From Dermatophilaceae bacterium Soc4.6 (GTDB lineage: Bacteria > Actinomycetota > Actinomycetes > Actinomycetales > Dermatophilaceae): a stretch of DNA of 64,000 bases. Every line of letters starts with the position of its first letter. The stretch's first letter is position 1. Positions 16,276 to 25,684 of this stretch are shown here, in pieces. The position numbers and the translations under genes were made by a program. The stretch lies in assembly GCA_039889245.1 (NCBI GenBank), contig JAZGVH010000002.1, forward strand, positions 4,526,001 through 4,590,000, in the 5' to 3' direction. The notes under the pieces are model-generated. The model did not search any database. It saw only the letters and a program-made list of their open reading frames with translations, and had not been told where the DNA came from.

Positions 16276-16854
16276 GGCTGGGCACGCCAGAGCGTGCTCC
16301 TGCTGAACACGACGCTGACGGTGGGCAGGGGCGAGTCCGCCTCGCACGCTGGACACGGCTGGGAGACGTTCACGGACGCGGTGATCAGCGTGATCAGCGT
16401 GATCAGCGCCCGCCAGGATCGCGTGGTGTTCGTCCTCTGGTCGGAGGCGGGTCGACCAGCCGATGACGCAGTCGACAGCCCGGAGGACGTCGTGCTTTGG
16501 TTGGCGGACGACGGCGAGGACCGGGGTGGTCCTTGACCACTGCGGCCGCGCGGCGAGGGGTCAGCGTGCGGCCGCGACCAGAGATCGCAGGTCCCAGAGC
16601 CCGGTGTCCAGGTCGGTCAGGTGTCCGCTGTCCTTGTTCACTGTTACCTGGGCACCCGGGACGTGGCCGGGGTCAAGGCGTGATGTTGCTGGCGCCCTGA
16701 GACCCGAGAAAGACTCTTGACCGCTTTCTTTCGTCTAGGACCTAGTACGTGGGTGTTCCCTGAACCGAGCCCTGCCTACCCTCACTTGACGCTGTGGCAT
16801 CGACCCTAGCCCGGGGTCGGCACGGGCTCGCATAAAACTCACCCCCATGGAACG
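16276..16854. other. No gene recognised; short triplicated GTGATCAGC
   Basis: 579 bp between the resolvase leader repeat and the next gene. The only clear structure is GTGATCAGC repeated three times in tandem (16381-16407). No open frame has a convincing start or family match. Confidence 0.4.
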
Positions 16855-17541
16855 ATGGCGCACATGGCTCGGACACAGGTCTTGGACACAGCGGAGCGAC
16901 GGTTGCATATAGACCGCAGTCGGTGGCTGCGACTGTGCTGGTTGACGGTCATCCTACTGATCATGGTCGCAGCCAAGCGGTTCCATTCGCCTCTAGGAGA
17001 GGCTGAGAGCACAGCCCTAAGCCTTACCATCGCGGTGGTAGCGTTTTTTGTGATTTTGCTGACCGTGCGTGCAGCGCAACGATACCGTCCGAGAGGCCGG
17101 AGGGCCGACGACAAGTGGCAGGCGCAACAAGGGAACCTAGTGGACCTTGTTCTTTCAGGAGCCTGTTTCCAAAGTTTTGACAGTGGAGCTCTAGCAGGTG
17201 GGACCGCAGGTGCGGGATTGAATGTTATCCAGGCTGGTGGCACAGTGGCCAACCTGCCTGCGCTCGGGGGGTTAGGTGGACCATTTGCGATCGCCGGGCT
17301 CGCGGTAGTTGCGGCATCAGCGGTTTTTGGTTTAGCGGGCGCCGCGACGCAAAAACGTCGCAACAAAGCGGCCACCAAGGCGGCCAGGGCATCTGCTGAG
17401 GCATTACTAGCCAAGGCGCTGAGAGACCTAGAACAAACTTTCGGTTCCCTGGCGGGGGCAGAGAAGAATCAAGCAGAGAGAGACATAGGGCGGACCCGGA
17501 GGGCCATCTCAAAGATTCATGAACTACAGCAGGCGGGTTAA
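16855..17541 (+). CDS. Small membrane protein of unknown function
   Basis: 228 residues. Two hydrophobic helices near the N-terminus (about 26-42, LCWLTVILLIMVAA; about 56-73, LTIAVVAFFVILLTV), a glycine/alanine-rich segment and a third hydrophobic stretch (about 145-170, FAIAGLAVVAASAVFGLAGAA), then a charged alpha-helical tail (KALRDLEQTFGSLAGAEKNQAERDI). I recognise no family. Base composition is less GC-rich than the flanking elements, like the genes at 5.2 and 26.7 kb. Start chosen as the first in-frame ATG; a second ATG follows three codons later. Confidence 0.55.
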   Translation: MAHMARTQVLDTAERRLHIDRSRWLRLCWLTVILLIMVAAKRFHSPLGEAESTALSLTIAVVAFFVILLTVRAAQRYRPRGRRADDKWQAQQGNLVDLVLSGACFQSFDSGALAGGTAGAGLNVIQAGGTVANLPALGGLGGPFAIAGLAVVAASAVFGLAGAATQKRRNKAATKAARASAEALLAKALRDLEQTFGSLAGAEKNQAERDIGRTRRAISKIHELQQAG

Positions 17542-17663
17542 CGTCCCCGACTTCAAATAGAAGCCTTGAGCGCCCTGGTTCCGCCCTGCGGGGCCTGGGG
17601 TGGTGAGCGACGAACCTTGTTTAAGAACGAGGAGGCTGGACAGGAAACGCCTGTGCGTGCAAC

Positions 17664-19357
17664 CTGACTCGTGCCACTTGATGGCGGATCGGGGCTCCGG
17701 CTGACGTTTGTGCTGGTCAGCGGCTTGTGGCCGGGCTGGGTGACGTACCCCGCTCGTCGGTAGGGTCGGGTCGTGGTGTTCATCCGGACGTCGGCTAGCC
17801 GCTCGGGTGCCACGAAAGTCCAGTTGGCGGAGCGCCGCGACGGGCGAAACGTCATCCTCGAGCACGTCGGTACAGCCCGATCCGACGCCGAGCTGGCCGC
17901 ACTGATAGCTGAAGCCGAGCGCCGGCTCCGCCCCGGGCAGGACGTCTTGGACCTGCCCCTGCCCGAGCACCCCGCGGACCGCCGGCCAGGGGTCATCACC
18001 GCGAAGCGGTCAGCGCTACTGCGGCAGGTCCTGACGACGGTTTACCAGCGGCTCGGGTTCGACGTCGTCGACGACGGGGCCTTCCAGCAGCTGGTGCTGG
18101 CCCGGATCATCGAGCCCACGAGCAAGGCCGACTCCGTGCGCGTGCTCGACGAGATCGGCATCGCGCACGCGTCGCTGCGGACCATGTCCGCTTTCTCGCC
18201 CGCTCGGGCACCGAGGACTATCGGTCCCGGATCGCGACGGCCTGCTTCACCCATGCCGCGGCCAGCGGCGACGTGTCGTTGTGTCTCTACGACGTCACGA
18301 CGCTCTACTTCGAGGCCGAGAAGGAGGACGACCTGCGCAAGGTCGGGTTCTCCAAGGAACGCCGAGTCGACCCGCAGGTCGTCGTCGGGCTCATCGTCGA
18401 CCGGGCCGGGTTCCCCCTCGAGATCGGCTGCTACGAGGGCAACCGAGCCGATACCACAACGATCATCCCGATGGTCAAGGCCTTCAAGGCCCGCCACAGC
18501 CTCGCGGACATGGTCGTCGTCGCCGACGCCGGGATGTTGTCCGCGGGCAACCTCAAGGAGCTGCACGAGGCCGGGCTGCGGTTCATCGTCGGCTCCCGTG
18601 TGGTCAAGGCACCGAACGACCTGTCATCGCATTTCCGCTGGTACGGCGACACGTTCGTTGACGGGCAGGTCGTCGACACCATCACCCCGGGGGTCTCCAC
18701 GCAGAAGGCTCGGGCGAGCAACGACGAGAAGAAACGGGCCGAGCCGGTGTGGGACCCAGCCGTGCACTCCACCTCGTGGCGGGCGGTATGGGCGTACTTG
18801 CGTAAGCGGGCCGTCCGCGACAGCGCGACCCTCACCCTGCAGGAGAACAAGGCCAAGGCCGTCATTGCGGGCGAGCAGAGCGCCCGGACCCCGCGGTTCG
18901 TGCAGGTGGAGAACGGCGCCCGCACCCTCGACGAGGCCGCCCTGGCCCGGGCCCGGCGCCTGGTCGGGCTCAAGGGCTACGTCACGAACATCCCCGCTAC
19001 CCTCATGCCCGCGACCGAGGTCTTAGCCAGCTATCACGAGTTGTGGCACGTCGAGGCGTCATTCCGGATGAGCAAGACCGACCTGCGGGCCCGGCCAATC
19101 TTCCACCACACCCGCGACGCGATCGAGGCCCACCTGACCATCGTGTTCGCCGCCCTGGCGGTTGCCCGCTACCTGCAGGACGCGACCGGCCTGAGCATTC
19201 GCAAGATCGTGAGGACCCTCCGCCCGCTACAGGAGATCACCGTCCGCATCGCTGGCCACGAGCACCTCGCCCAGGACCCCCTCACCGACACCGCCGAAGC
19301 CATCCTTCACGACCTCAACCTGCCCGCCGGCTGACGTACCCCGGTGGCACGAGTCGG
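17664..19357 (+). mobile_element. IS1634-family element
   Basis: Inverted ends CTGACTCGTGCCAC at 17664 and GTGGCACGAGTCGG ending at 19357; about 1.69 kb with one transposase gene. The right side has landed in an IS1380 transposase gene. The same end sequence recurs at 26367-26381 with another IS1634 remnant. Confidence 0.75.
17773..19334 (+). pseudogene. IS1634-family transposase with one frameshift
   Basis: GTG 17773 opens VVFIRTSASRSGATKVQLAE and continues to HASLRTM near 18186; the protein then resumes one frame over as RFLARSGTEDYRSRIATACF and runs to the stop at 19334. Downstream catalytic features are present: CLYDVTTLYFEAE (first D), MVVVADAGMLSAGNL (second D), and WHVEASFRMSKTDLRARPIF (E). 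One missing T within GACCATGTCCGC would explain the shift (GACCATGTTCCGC expected). No slippery heptamer was seen there, so decay or sequence error is more likely than programmed shifting. Confidence 0.85.
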
Positions 19358-19911
19358 GAGTACTCCCGCGCGATCTGGGACGAGGACCAGCAGCGGTGGA
19401 TCTCCGAAGCGCAGGTTGCCGAGACCACCTTCACCGCGTTCACCTCCCAGGCCATGAAGCGGCACATCACCTGCCGGCTCGTCGTGCGCCGGGTCCAACG
19501 CCTCAACGCCACCGCCTCGGCGGCCGGTCAAGACGAGCTGTTGACGATGTGGCGCCACCACAGGTTCGTCACCAACTGCACCCTCAAGACGGTCGCGGCG
19601 GACGAGACGCACCGCGACCACGCCATCGTCGAGCAGGTCATCGCCGAGCTGAAGAGCGGGGCCCTGGCCCACGCCCCGTCGGGGAAGTTCCTCGCCAACG
19701 CTGCTTGGCTCGCCCTGGCCTGCCTCGCGTTCAACCTGCTGCGCGCGGCCGGCGCCGCCGCCTCGGCCCGTCTCGCGAAAGCCCGGTGGGCCACCCTGCG
19801 GACCCAGCTCGTCGCGGTCCCCGCCCGGATCGCGTCCTCGGCCCGCCGGCTCACCTTGCACCTGCCGACGATCTGGCCCTGGGCGTCCGCCTGGGACAAC
19901 CTCTGGGCCAC
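19358..19911 (+). pseudogene. IS1380-family transposase, C-terminal remnant
   Basis: Plus-strand coding of an IS1380 transposase from AIWDEDQQRWISEAQVAETT through VTNCTLKTVAADETHRDHAI, VEQVIAELKSGALAHAPSG (catalytic E region) and ANAAWLALACLAFNLLRAAG to DNLWA. The N-terminus is lost at the IS1634 junction; the last few codons were separated by the IS3 insertion and lie at 24986-25003 (reading on to TATTP and stop). Thus it was already a target for two other elements. Confidence 0.85.
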
Positions 19912-19926
19912 TGTCTCGTACCGGGT

Positions 19927-20147
19927 CTAGTGGAGGCTCGTAACTGACGCCTCGACCGTTCTCGTGGCGGGGTTCTGAGCGTAGTAGGTGTTCTCGTACT
20001 CGACGGGTGGGATGGTGCCGATCTCGCCGTGGAGGCGGCGGTGGTTGAACCAGTCGATGTACTCGGCGGTCGCGATCTCGAGGTCGTCGATCCCGGCCCA
20101 GGGGCCCTTGTTCCGGACGAGCTCGGCCTTGAAGAGAGAGTTGAACG
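19927..20147 (-). pseudogene. IS3 OrfB, C-terminal end (split by transposon)
   Basis: Encodes FNSLFKAELVRNKGPWAGID and DLEIATAEYIDWFNHRRLHG, the end of the IS3 DDE core, to a natural stop at 19927. Joined to 23884-24616 (one hexamer counted once) it gives 948 nt, a continuous 315-residue OrfB reading AEAFNSLFK at the junction. Confidence 0.92.
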
Positions 20148-20199
20148 TTATCTGGAGCACTTGGTCGGATGTGGCCGGTGACCTGCATGTCTGCGTCGG

Positions 20200-20598
20200 C
20201 TACATGTCGCTGACGGGGGCGTCGCGGCCGGCGGTGCGGTCCTGCCCGATGCGGGTGGCGAGTTGCAGGCGGAGCGCGTGGTTCTCTGCTCGCAGGGTGT
20301 GGAGTTCCTGGCGGAGGGTGGTCAGCTGTTCGTCGCGGGAGGCTTGGCTCATCCGTTGGGCTGCGGGTTGACGGGGGCTGCGGGTGGCGGGAGCTCGAAG
20401 CCGGTTGATTTGCTCGCGGAGCTGGGGATCGCGATAGAGCAGGGTCCGCGAGACGCCGGCGGTGTGAGCGACGGCGGCGTAGGTGATGGGGGTGCCAGCG
20501 TGGTCGAGGGTATGGATGGCCGCGCGGGCCCGCTCCCGAGCCGATTCGGCTCGGTGCCGGCTCGCGGCAGTGAGGGCTGTGGTGTTGTCAGCGCGCAT
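20200..20598 (-). CDS. tnpC: TnpC-like accessory protein of Tn554-like transposon 2
   Basis: 132 residues from ATG 20598, which overlaps the tnpB stop by 11 bp. An upstream in-frame ATG at 20628 is possible but lies deeper in tnpB. HTH-like segment (ITYAAVAHTAGVSRTLLYRDP) followed by a coiled coil (RDEQLTTLRQELHTLRAENH). It corresponds to the protein at 13347-13814; role as a modulator of transposition is inferred from Tn554. Confidence 0.82.
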   Translation of the reverse strand: MRADNTTALTAASRHRAESARERARAAIHTLDHAGTPITYAAVAHTAGVSRTLLYRDPQLREQINRLRAPATRSPRQPAAQRMSQASRDEQLTTLRQELHTLRAENHALRLQLATRIGQDRTAGRDAPVSDM

Positions 20599-22591
20599 CG
20601 GGGGTGTCCTGTCCGGCTGGGGCGTCATGGATCCCGAGGGTCTCGAGGGTTTCCAGCGCGGAGATGATCCTCGTGAGGTTGTCGGCGACCTTGCGGTGGT
20701 TGTCGGCCAGCCGGTGGTTGCCGCGGTGCTCGGCCAGGTCGATCAGTTCGAGGGTGTCGTCGTGTTGGCGCCGGTGGATCGGCAGGAACGTCGTGGTGGT
20801 TTGGAAGTCCGGGCAGGTCAGGCAGGCGTTGGGGTGTGGGCAGTCCTGCTGCGGTGGTCGTCCGCAGTAGCCGTTCGGCAGGCTGGCCTGCACCCGGGCG
20901 AGGTTGTGCTTGATCCACTCGGCGTCGGCGCTGGGACCGTGGGGGTCGAACGGGAGGCGGTCACCGTGGATGTCCACGCGCCGCTGCTGGTAGTCGTCGA
21001 AGGCCGCGCGGACGGTGGCGTCGTGGATCGTGGCGTACCGGGCGGTCATCTGGGGTGAGGCGTGGCCGAGCATCTTCTGAACGACGTGCTGCGGCACACC
21101 GGCGTTGATCAACCGGGTCCCGAGGGTGTGACGGTACTGGTGCGCGGTGACGGACACGGCCTGGCCGGCTTCGTCGTGGAGACTGATCTTCTCCTGCCAG
21201 TCGGCTAGGCGCTGGCGCAGGGTGGCGTAGGAGAATGGTTGGGCCCCATCGGGATTGGCGTGAGGCGAGGGAAACAGCTTCGGGCATCCGGCTGGCCAGC
21301 GGCTGCTCAGGTGCAGTTGTTGGGCGCGGACGGCGTCGGCGGCCCGCTGCGACAGCGGGACGAGCTGCTCGGTGGACATCTTGTGGTTGACGTACTTCAG
21401 GCAGGGCCAGCCGGCGCTGTCGACGATGACGGGGTTGTACTCGAGCAGGCAGGCGTCATTGGCGCGTAGGCCGGTCTCCTGGATGAGGATCAGCAGGTGT
21501 CGGGTGGTCTCGTCGGGGAGCAGGGCGAGGTTGTTGGGGTCCTCGAGCTGGGCCATCACGAACTCGGGGATGAACCGTGGCAGGGGACGCGGCCGCGGTG
21601 GCAGCTCGTCCAGGTACAGCGCGGCGTGACCGGAGAGGCCGGGCATCCAGTCGTGGCGGTGGCAGGCCTGCAGGAAGCTGCGCAGGATGACCAGGTAGGT
21701 GTTCGTCGTGTTGCCCGACAACTGCGGCGCCGCGGTGAGCCAGGACAGGTAGTGCTCCAGGACCTGCCGGCTGATCCCGCTGGCATCATCGACGTCCGGG
21801 TGATGGTGATGCAGGAACCCGGCGAACCAGCGCAGGGCACGCTCGTCGATGCTGACCGATCCGAACGCTTTACCGGCGCCGAGCCGGTAGCGGCAGGCTC
21901 GCTTGATCGCCTCACGCAGCCACGGTTGTGGGATGTGGTCGAACCGAATGGGTGGGACCTTCTTCGGCGACGGTCGCGCCCCGAGTGCGGCTGCCCGCCA
22001 GGTGTCTCGAGCGAACTCGGCCTCGGCGTCGATGCCCTCGTCCAGGTCGAGCACCTGCCGCCACGCGAAACGCAGCTGGCCCATCGCCCGGCCACCGGTG
22101 TCGGTCAGGCCGTGCTCGAGGGCCAGCAAGGTCCAGCGCTCCAGCCCGTGGTCCAGCAGCGAGTCGACCCTGGCGGTACTGACCAGCCTCACGAGGCGGT
22201 TGATCATCATCGGGACGAGGCGGATCGTTCGATGATCGTGGCGGATCTGAATGGAGTAGGCCACCTCCAACCGCAGCTGCAACGGCAACCCGCGAAGATC
22301 GAACGCGTCGATCCGGTCGCTGTGACCGCCGACCACCGGGCCGGTCGTGGCCGCGAACAGGTCCAGGTCGTGGCGGCCCTCGTGGACCCACCGTCCGTAG
22401 TGGCTGTTGCACAGCAACTTGGTCCAGGCGCCGCGTTCGCAGTCGGTGACGCGGCACTGCCCGCGCGCGAAGACGGGGTGGGTGGGATCGATGTGGATCA
22501 GGTCGACCGCGAACTCCGGTCGGACAGCCGCTCCCAGCTTGTCCAGCAGGCTCAGCGCGCCAGCCCGGTTGGCGTGCAGCGCGATGGTCAT
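20588..22591 (-). CDS. tnpB: Large tyrosine recombinase TnpB of Tn554-like transposon 2
   Basis: 667 residues from ATG 22591, overlapping the tnpA stop by ATGA. Catalytic domain in the second half: ETGLRANDACLLEYNPVI (Arg), HQYRHTLGTRLINAG (HxxR) and LGHASPQMTARYATI (Tyr). The N-terminal third contains its own cysteine pair (GQCRVTDCERGAWTKLLCNS), and the C-terminus has CGRPPQQDCPHPNACLTC, the probable zinc motif shared with copy 1. Length is close to Tn554 TnpB (about 630). Looks intact. Confidence 0.9.
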   Translation of the reverse strand: MTIALHANRAGALSLLDKLGAAVRPEFAVDLIHIDPTHPVFARGQCRVTDCERGAWTKLLCNSHYGRWVHEGRHDLDLFAATTGPVVGGHSDRIDAFDLRGLPLQLRLEVAYSIQIRHDHRTIRLVPMMINRLVRLVSTARVDSLLDHGLERWTLLALEHGLTDTGGRAMGQLRFAWRQVLDLDEGIDAEAEFARDTWRAAALGARPSPKKVPPIRFDHIPQPWLREAIKRACRYRLGAGKAFGSVSIDERALRWFAGFLHHHHPDVDDASGISRQVLEHYLSWLTAAPQLSGNTTNTYLVILRSFLQACHRHDWMPGLSGHAALYLDELPPRPRPLPRFIPEFVMAQLEDPNNLALLPDETTRHLLILIQETGLRANDACLLEYNPVIVDSAGWPCLKYVNHKMSTEQLVPLSQRAADAVRAQQLHLSSRWPAGCPKLFPSPHANPDGAQPFSYATLRQRLADWQEKISLHDEAGQAVSVTAHQYRHTLGTRLINAGVPQHVVQKMLGHASPQMTARYATIHDATVRAAFDDYQQRRVDIHGDRLPFDPHGPSADAEWIKHNLARVQASLPNGYCGRPPQQDCPHPNACLTCPDFQTTTTFLPIHRRQHDDTLELIDLAEHRGNHRLADNHRKVADNLTRIISALETLETLGIHDAPAGQDTPDAR

Positions 22592-23736
22592 GACGGGTCC
22601 GCCTGCAGGACCGGGCGAGTGGCTGGCCGCTCGACCCAGAATCCCGCGCGGACGAGCTCGGCCCGCACGTCCTCGACACCGAGATGGACGTACGTTTCGC
22701 TCGTGGTCACGACCGAGCGGTGGGTCAGCATGTTCGAGACGATCTCGATCGGGACACCGGCCCGGATCAGCTCCGTCGCCCGGGTATGGCGCAGCATGTG
22801 GGGGCTGAACTCGATCCCGGTCCCGGCCCGCAGGCGGGCCACGAGCTTCGCGACCGCGTCGTACCGCAGGGGTCGCCCGACCGGTGCCGCGAACAGGTTG
22901 ACGAAGACGTAGTCGCTGTCCAGGTCGCCGTATTCGGTGTGCATGTACTCGCTGTACAGGCGCACCAGCGGCGCTGAAACGGGCAGCACGGCAACGGTTT
23001 TGGTCTTGGCGCGGGCGCCGTTGGCGTTGTCGTCACGCGGCACGATCCGCAGCTCGCACCGACGAGAGATCAGATCGCTGTGGCGCAGCCCGAGCGCTTG
23101 ACCCACCCTGATCCCGGTCTCGGCCAGCAGCGCGAGCAGGAACCTGTCTCGCAGCCGCGTGCAGGCGCCGAGGATCACCGCGACCTCCTCAACGCTCAGC
23201 GTGGACGGCAGCCGCCTCGGTGCCTTGAGCTTGACGGGTCTGGTCGCGATCGGGCGTCCCTTGGTGACATGGTGCAGGAACGGCTTGAACGACCCCCTCG
23301 GTACACGGCGCCACGCGACCAACGACTCAGCCAGGGCCACACCCGTGCGGGCGTGGAAGTCATAGAAGCCGAACACGCCCGCCAGGTGACGGTTGACGGT
23401 GGCCTCGCTGCGGCGGGCCGTTGCAGCATCCAGCACGATGACGTTCGCGGCCGGTGCCCGCAGCCACGACACGAACCGTGAGACGTCCTCGACTCCGGCG
23501 CTGGCCCAGTCGACGCGTCTCAAGGCGAGGAACTCGAGCCACAACGCCAGACTGTGCGCGTACGCCCGCACCGTGTTCGGCGACCGCTCGATCGAGGACA
23601 GGAACGCCAGGTACCGCTCCGCCGCCTCGACCGGACCGAAGTCGTCGTCGACGACGGTCCACGACTCCACCCCCGTCACCGGCATGAGCACCCGTTGCGC
23701 CTTCACCAGCACCGCCACCTCGAGGTCGGCCTGCAC
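22588..23736 (-). CDS. tnpA: Tyrosine recombinase TnpA of Tn554-like transposon 2
   Basis: 382 residues. SAM-like N-terminal domain (SPNTVRAYAHSLALWLEFLA, GVFGFYDFHARTG), then Arg in ETGIRVGQALGLRHSDL, HxxR in HMLRHTRATELIRAG and Tyr in TSETYVHLG. Compared with copy 1 the usual LGH triad is MLTHRS, a variation worth noting but within the family's range. Coupled to tnpB by ATGA. Expected to act with TnpB on the TTATC/GATAA ends. Confidence 0.9.
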   Translation of the reverse strand: MQADLEVAVLVKAQRVLMPVTGVESWTVVDDDFGPVEAAERYLAFLSSIERSPNTVRAYAHSLALWLEFLALRRVDWASAGVEDVSRFVSWLRAPAANVIVLDAATARRSEATVNRHLAGVFGFYDFHARTGVALAESLVAWRRVPRGSFKPFLHHVTKGRPIATRPVKLKAPRRLPSTLSVEEVAVILGACTRLRDRFLLALLAETGIRVGQALGLRHSDLISRRCELRIVPRDDNANGARAKTKTVAVLPVSAPLVRLYSEYMHTEYGDLDSDYVFVNLFAAPVGRPLRYDAVAKLVARLRAGTGIEFSPHMLRHTRATELIRAGVPIEIVSNMLTHRSVVTTSETYVHLGVEDVRAELVRAGFWVERPATRPVLQADPS

Positions 23737-23803
23737 CGGCTTCCAGCCGGATACCTACTCTTCTACTCCGACCCGCCAGCCACGTGGGGGACGTCGAAGA
23801 CAT

Positions 23804-23883
23804 GCTCCAGATAACGTGTCGCTGACGCACCGGATCGGCCTCGTGAGCTACGTCGGACACACCCTCCGGAGGGCTCCAGATAA
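23804..23883. repeat. Duplicated transposon end motif, 69 bp apart
   Basis: GCTCCAGATAA occurs at 23804-23814 and again at 23873-23883, the true end. The inner copy is followed by CGTGTC, a possible former hexamer. This resembles a second, fossil terminus just inside the present one. Confidence 0.7.
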
Positions 23884-24616
23884 TGAACGCCTCAGCGAGG
23901 GCGTTGTCGTAGCTGTCGCCGGTCGAGCCGACGGACGCGACGGCGCCGGCCTCGGCCAGGCGCTGGGTGTATCTCACGGCGACGTACTGAACTCCTTTGT
24001 CGGAGTGGGCAATGACGCCGGCGGTGTCGTGGCCGGCGTGCCGTCGGGTCCACAGCCCCATCTCGAGGGCGTCGAGAGCGAGGTCGGTGCGCAGGTTCTT
24101 CGACAGCTGCCAGCCGACGACGCGGCGGGAGAACACGTCAACGACGAACGCGGCGTACACCCACCCGGAGAACGTGCGGCAGTACGTGATGTCGGCGACC
24201 CAGACCCGGTTCGGCGCCGGTGCGGTGAAGTTGCGGTCGAGCAGGTCGGGGCGGGTCTCCGGCCCGGTCCCGGGGATCGTGGTGCGTGGCCCCTTCGCCC
24301 GGGAGATCCCCCGCAGGCCGGCGGCTTTCATCAGCCGGTGGACCGTGCACCTGGCCACGCGGTGGCCCTGACGCTGCAGTTCGGCGTGAACTTTGCGGAC
24401 GCCGTACACGCCGTAGTTCTGCTCATGCACGGTCCGGATGACCTCGGTCGTGGCCGCGTCCGACACGGACCTGGCCGAGGCTGGCCTGGTCTTCGCGGCG
24501 TAGTACGTGCTCGGGGCGATCTTGGTCCCAGCTTCCGTCAGGACCTCACAGATCGGCTCGACCCCGAACCGGCTGCGGTGCTCGTCGATGTAGGCGACGA
24601 GCACCGCGGTGGTCAC
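23884..24616 (-). pseudogene. IS3 OrfB, N-terminal and central part (split by transposon)
   Basis: GTG 24616 overlaps the orfA stop (GTGA). Encodes the HTH_21 region (YIDEHRSRFGVEPICEVLTE, YGVYGVRKVHAELQRQG) and the integrase core: VWVADITYCRTFSGWVYAAF (first D), VIAHSDKGVQYVAVRYTQRL (second D) up to GDSYDNALAEAF, just before the conserved N of the AEAFN motif. Remainder at 19927-20147. Confidence 0.92.
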
Positions 24617-24942
24617 TTCAGTCGGCGGTCGAGCTCCACCGCGGCGAAAAACGCCGATGCCGTCTTGAGGATTTCGTTGGCCCTTCGCAGCTCGCGGTTC
24701 TCCCGTTCGAGCTCGGCGATGCGTTTTGCCTCGGCCGTGGTCGTCCCGGGTCGATGCCCGTCGTCGACCTCGACCTGGGTGACCCAGTTCCTCAGGGTCT
24801 CGGGGTTGATCCCGAGCTGCTCGCCGACCCGGCGCAGCGCGCCCCGACGGGTCTCGGGCTCACGCCGCAGATCGACGGCCATCCTGATCGCCCGCTCCCG
24901 AAGCTCCTCCGGGTACTTCCTGGGTGCTGCCATGACTCTCAT
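24613..24942 (-). CDS. IS3-family transposase OrfA
   Basis: 109 residues: HTH (YPEELRERAIRMAVDLRREP, GINPETLRNWVTQVEVD) and coiled coil (RIAELERENRELRRANEILK). Start chosen at 24942; a shorter form from the ATG at 24933 is also possible. Belongs to the same element as the split orfB and overlaps it by 4 bp. Apparently intact, and it could act on related IS3 ends elsewhere. Confidence 0.88.
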   Translation of the reverse strand: MRVMAAPRKYPEELRERAIRMAVDLRREPETRRGALRRVGEQLGINPETLRNWVTQVEVDDGHRPGTTTAEAKRIAELERENRELRRANEILKTASAFFAAVELDRRLK

Positions 24943-24985
24943 CCTTCGGTGGAATGAGAGCCTCCATCAGACCCGGTACGAGACA

Positions 24986-25160
24986 CACCGCCACGACACC
25001 TTGACCACCCCGGCCCATTGGCCCCAAGGAACGCCCAACGTGTAAGAGCCGGACAGACCGGCGGCTGCCCCACGCCTTCCCGCTCAGGATCAAGAGATCA
25101 CCGGCCGCCAACATCAGCGAGAGCCCCAGAAATCACCGTCGGTGGATCAGGGTTGAGTGA
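24986..25160 (+). mobile_element. IS1380 right-end remnant
   Basis: Directly after the IS3 target duplication the IS1380 frame resumes (TATTP, stop at about 25003) followed by about 150 bp ending near GTCGGTGGATCAGGG, which I read as the IS1380 terminus. The exact end is approximate. Confidence 0.5.
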
Positions 25161-25684
25161 GCCAGCACGCGAGGTCGGGGAGAGCCTCCCCGGGGAGCAG
25201 CGAAGTCCCGGCCCGGTCTACCAGCACGCGGGATCCGTAACCTCCCGCACCTAAGGCTTCCCCATGCGCGCGAGGTCGCGGCGGCCTTCGTGGCGGTGGG
25301 CGCGGGCGGGTCGTACACGCGGGCCTCCGACCGGGCCCGGTTGTCGAACGGTCGCCGCTGACTCGGGGGTGAATGCTCATGACGTCAGGTGTGCCGGTCG
25401 AGGCCGCGACCGCCAGTCGCCCGGCGGACCCCCCGCTCTAATTGCGGTGTAATCACGTCCTACAGCCGGACCGGTGAATTCAGGCGCATGGCCGACACTT
25501 TCGGTTGCACGGGCGACGGTCCTCCGCGTCTGCACTAACCGCGCCAGGTGTGCCTCCCTTAGACCCCGTCGAGGGCACGGCACGATCTCATGTCAATAAG
25601 CGAGCGGACGCACGCTCGGGCGGACTGGGACAGGAGGGGCTATGGCAGAGACGACGGCCGGAATCGCCGCGGGTGGGTCCGGTG
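25161..25684. other. Intergenic, no gene recognised
   Basis: Short open frames only. The plus strand around 25270-25360 (EVAAAFVAVGAGGSYTRASD) is protein-like and might be another transposase scrap, but I cannot assign it. Confidence 0.35.

Larger units (their letters stand above)
20148..23883 (-). mobile_element. Tn554-like transposon 2 (tnpA-tnpB-tnpC), inserted in IS3 orfB
   Basis: 3736 bp from TTATCTGGAGC (20148) to GCTCCAGATAA (ends 23883). Both flanking hexamers are TGAACG (20142-20147, 23884-23889). Gene order on the minus strand is tnpA, tnpB, tnpC as in copy 1, but the proteins are clearly diverged, so this is a separate family member rather than a duplicate. No cargo genes. Confidence 0.88.
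19912..24985 (-). mobile_element. IS3-family element carrying Tn554-like transposon 2
   Basis: Inverted ends TGTCTCGTACCGGGTCT at 19912 and its complement ending 24985, flanked by the 3-bp duplication CAC (19909-19911, 24986-24988). orfA and orfB are on the minus strand. Without the 3.7-kb transposon the element is about 1.34 kb, normal for IS3. Host sequence is an IS1380 remnant. Confidence 0.9.

Noticed and set aside
18170-18200. Programmed frameshift in the IS1634 transposase
   Set aside because: No slippery heptamer or downstream stem was seen at the break, and the missing base fits a simple deletion.
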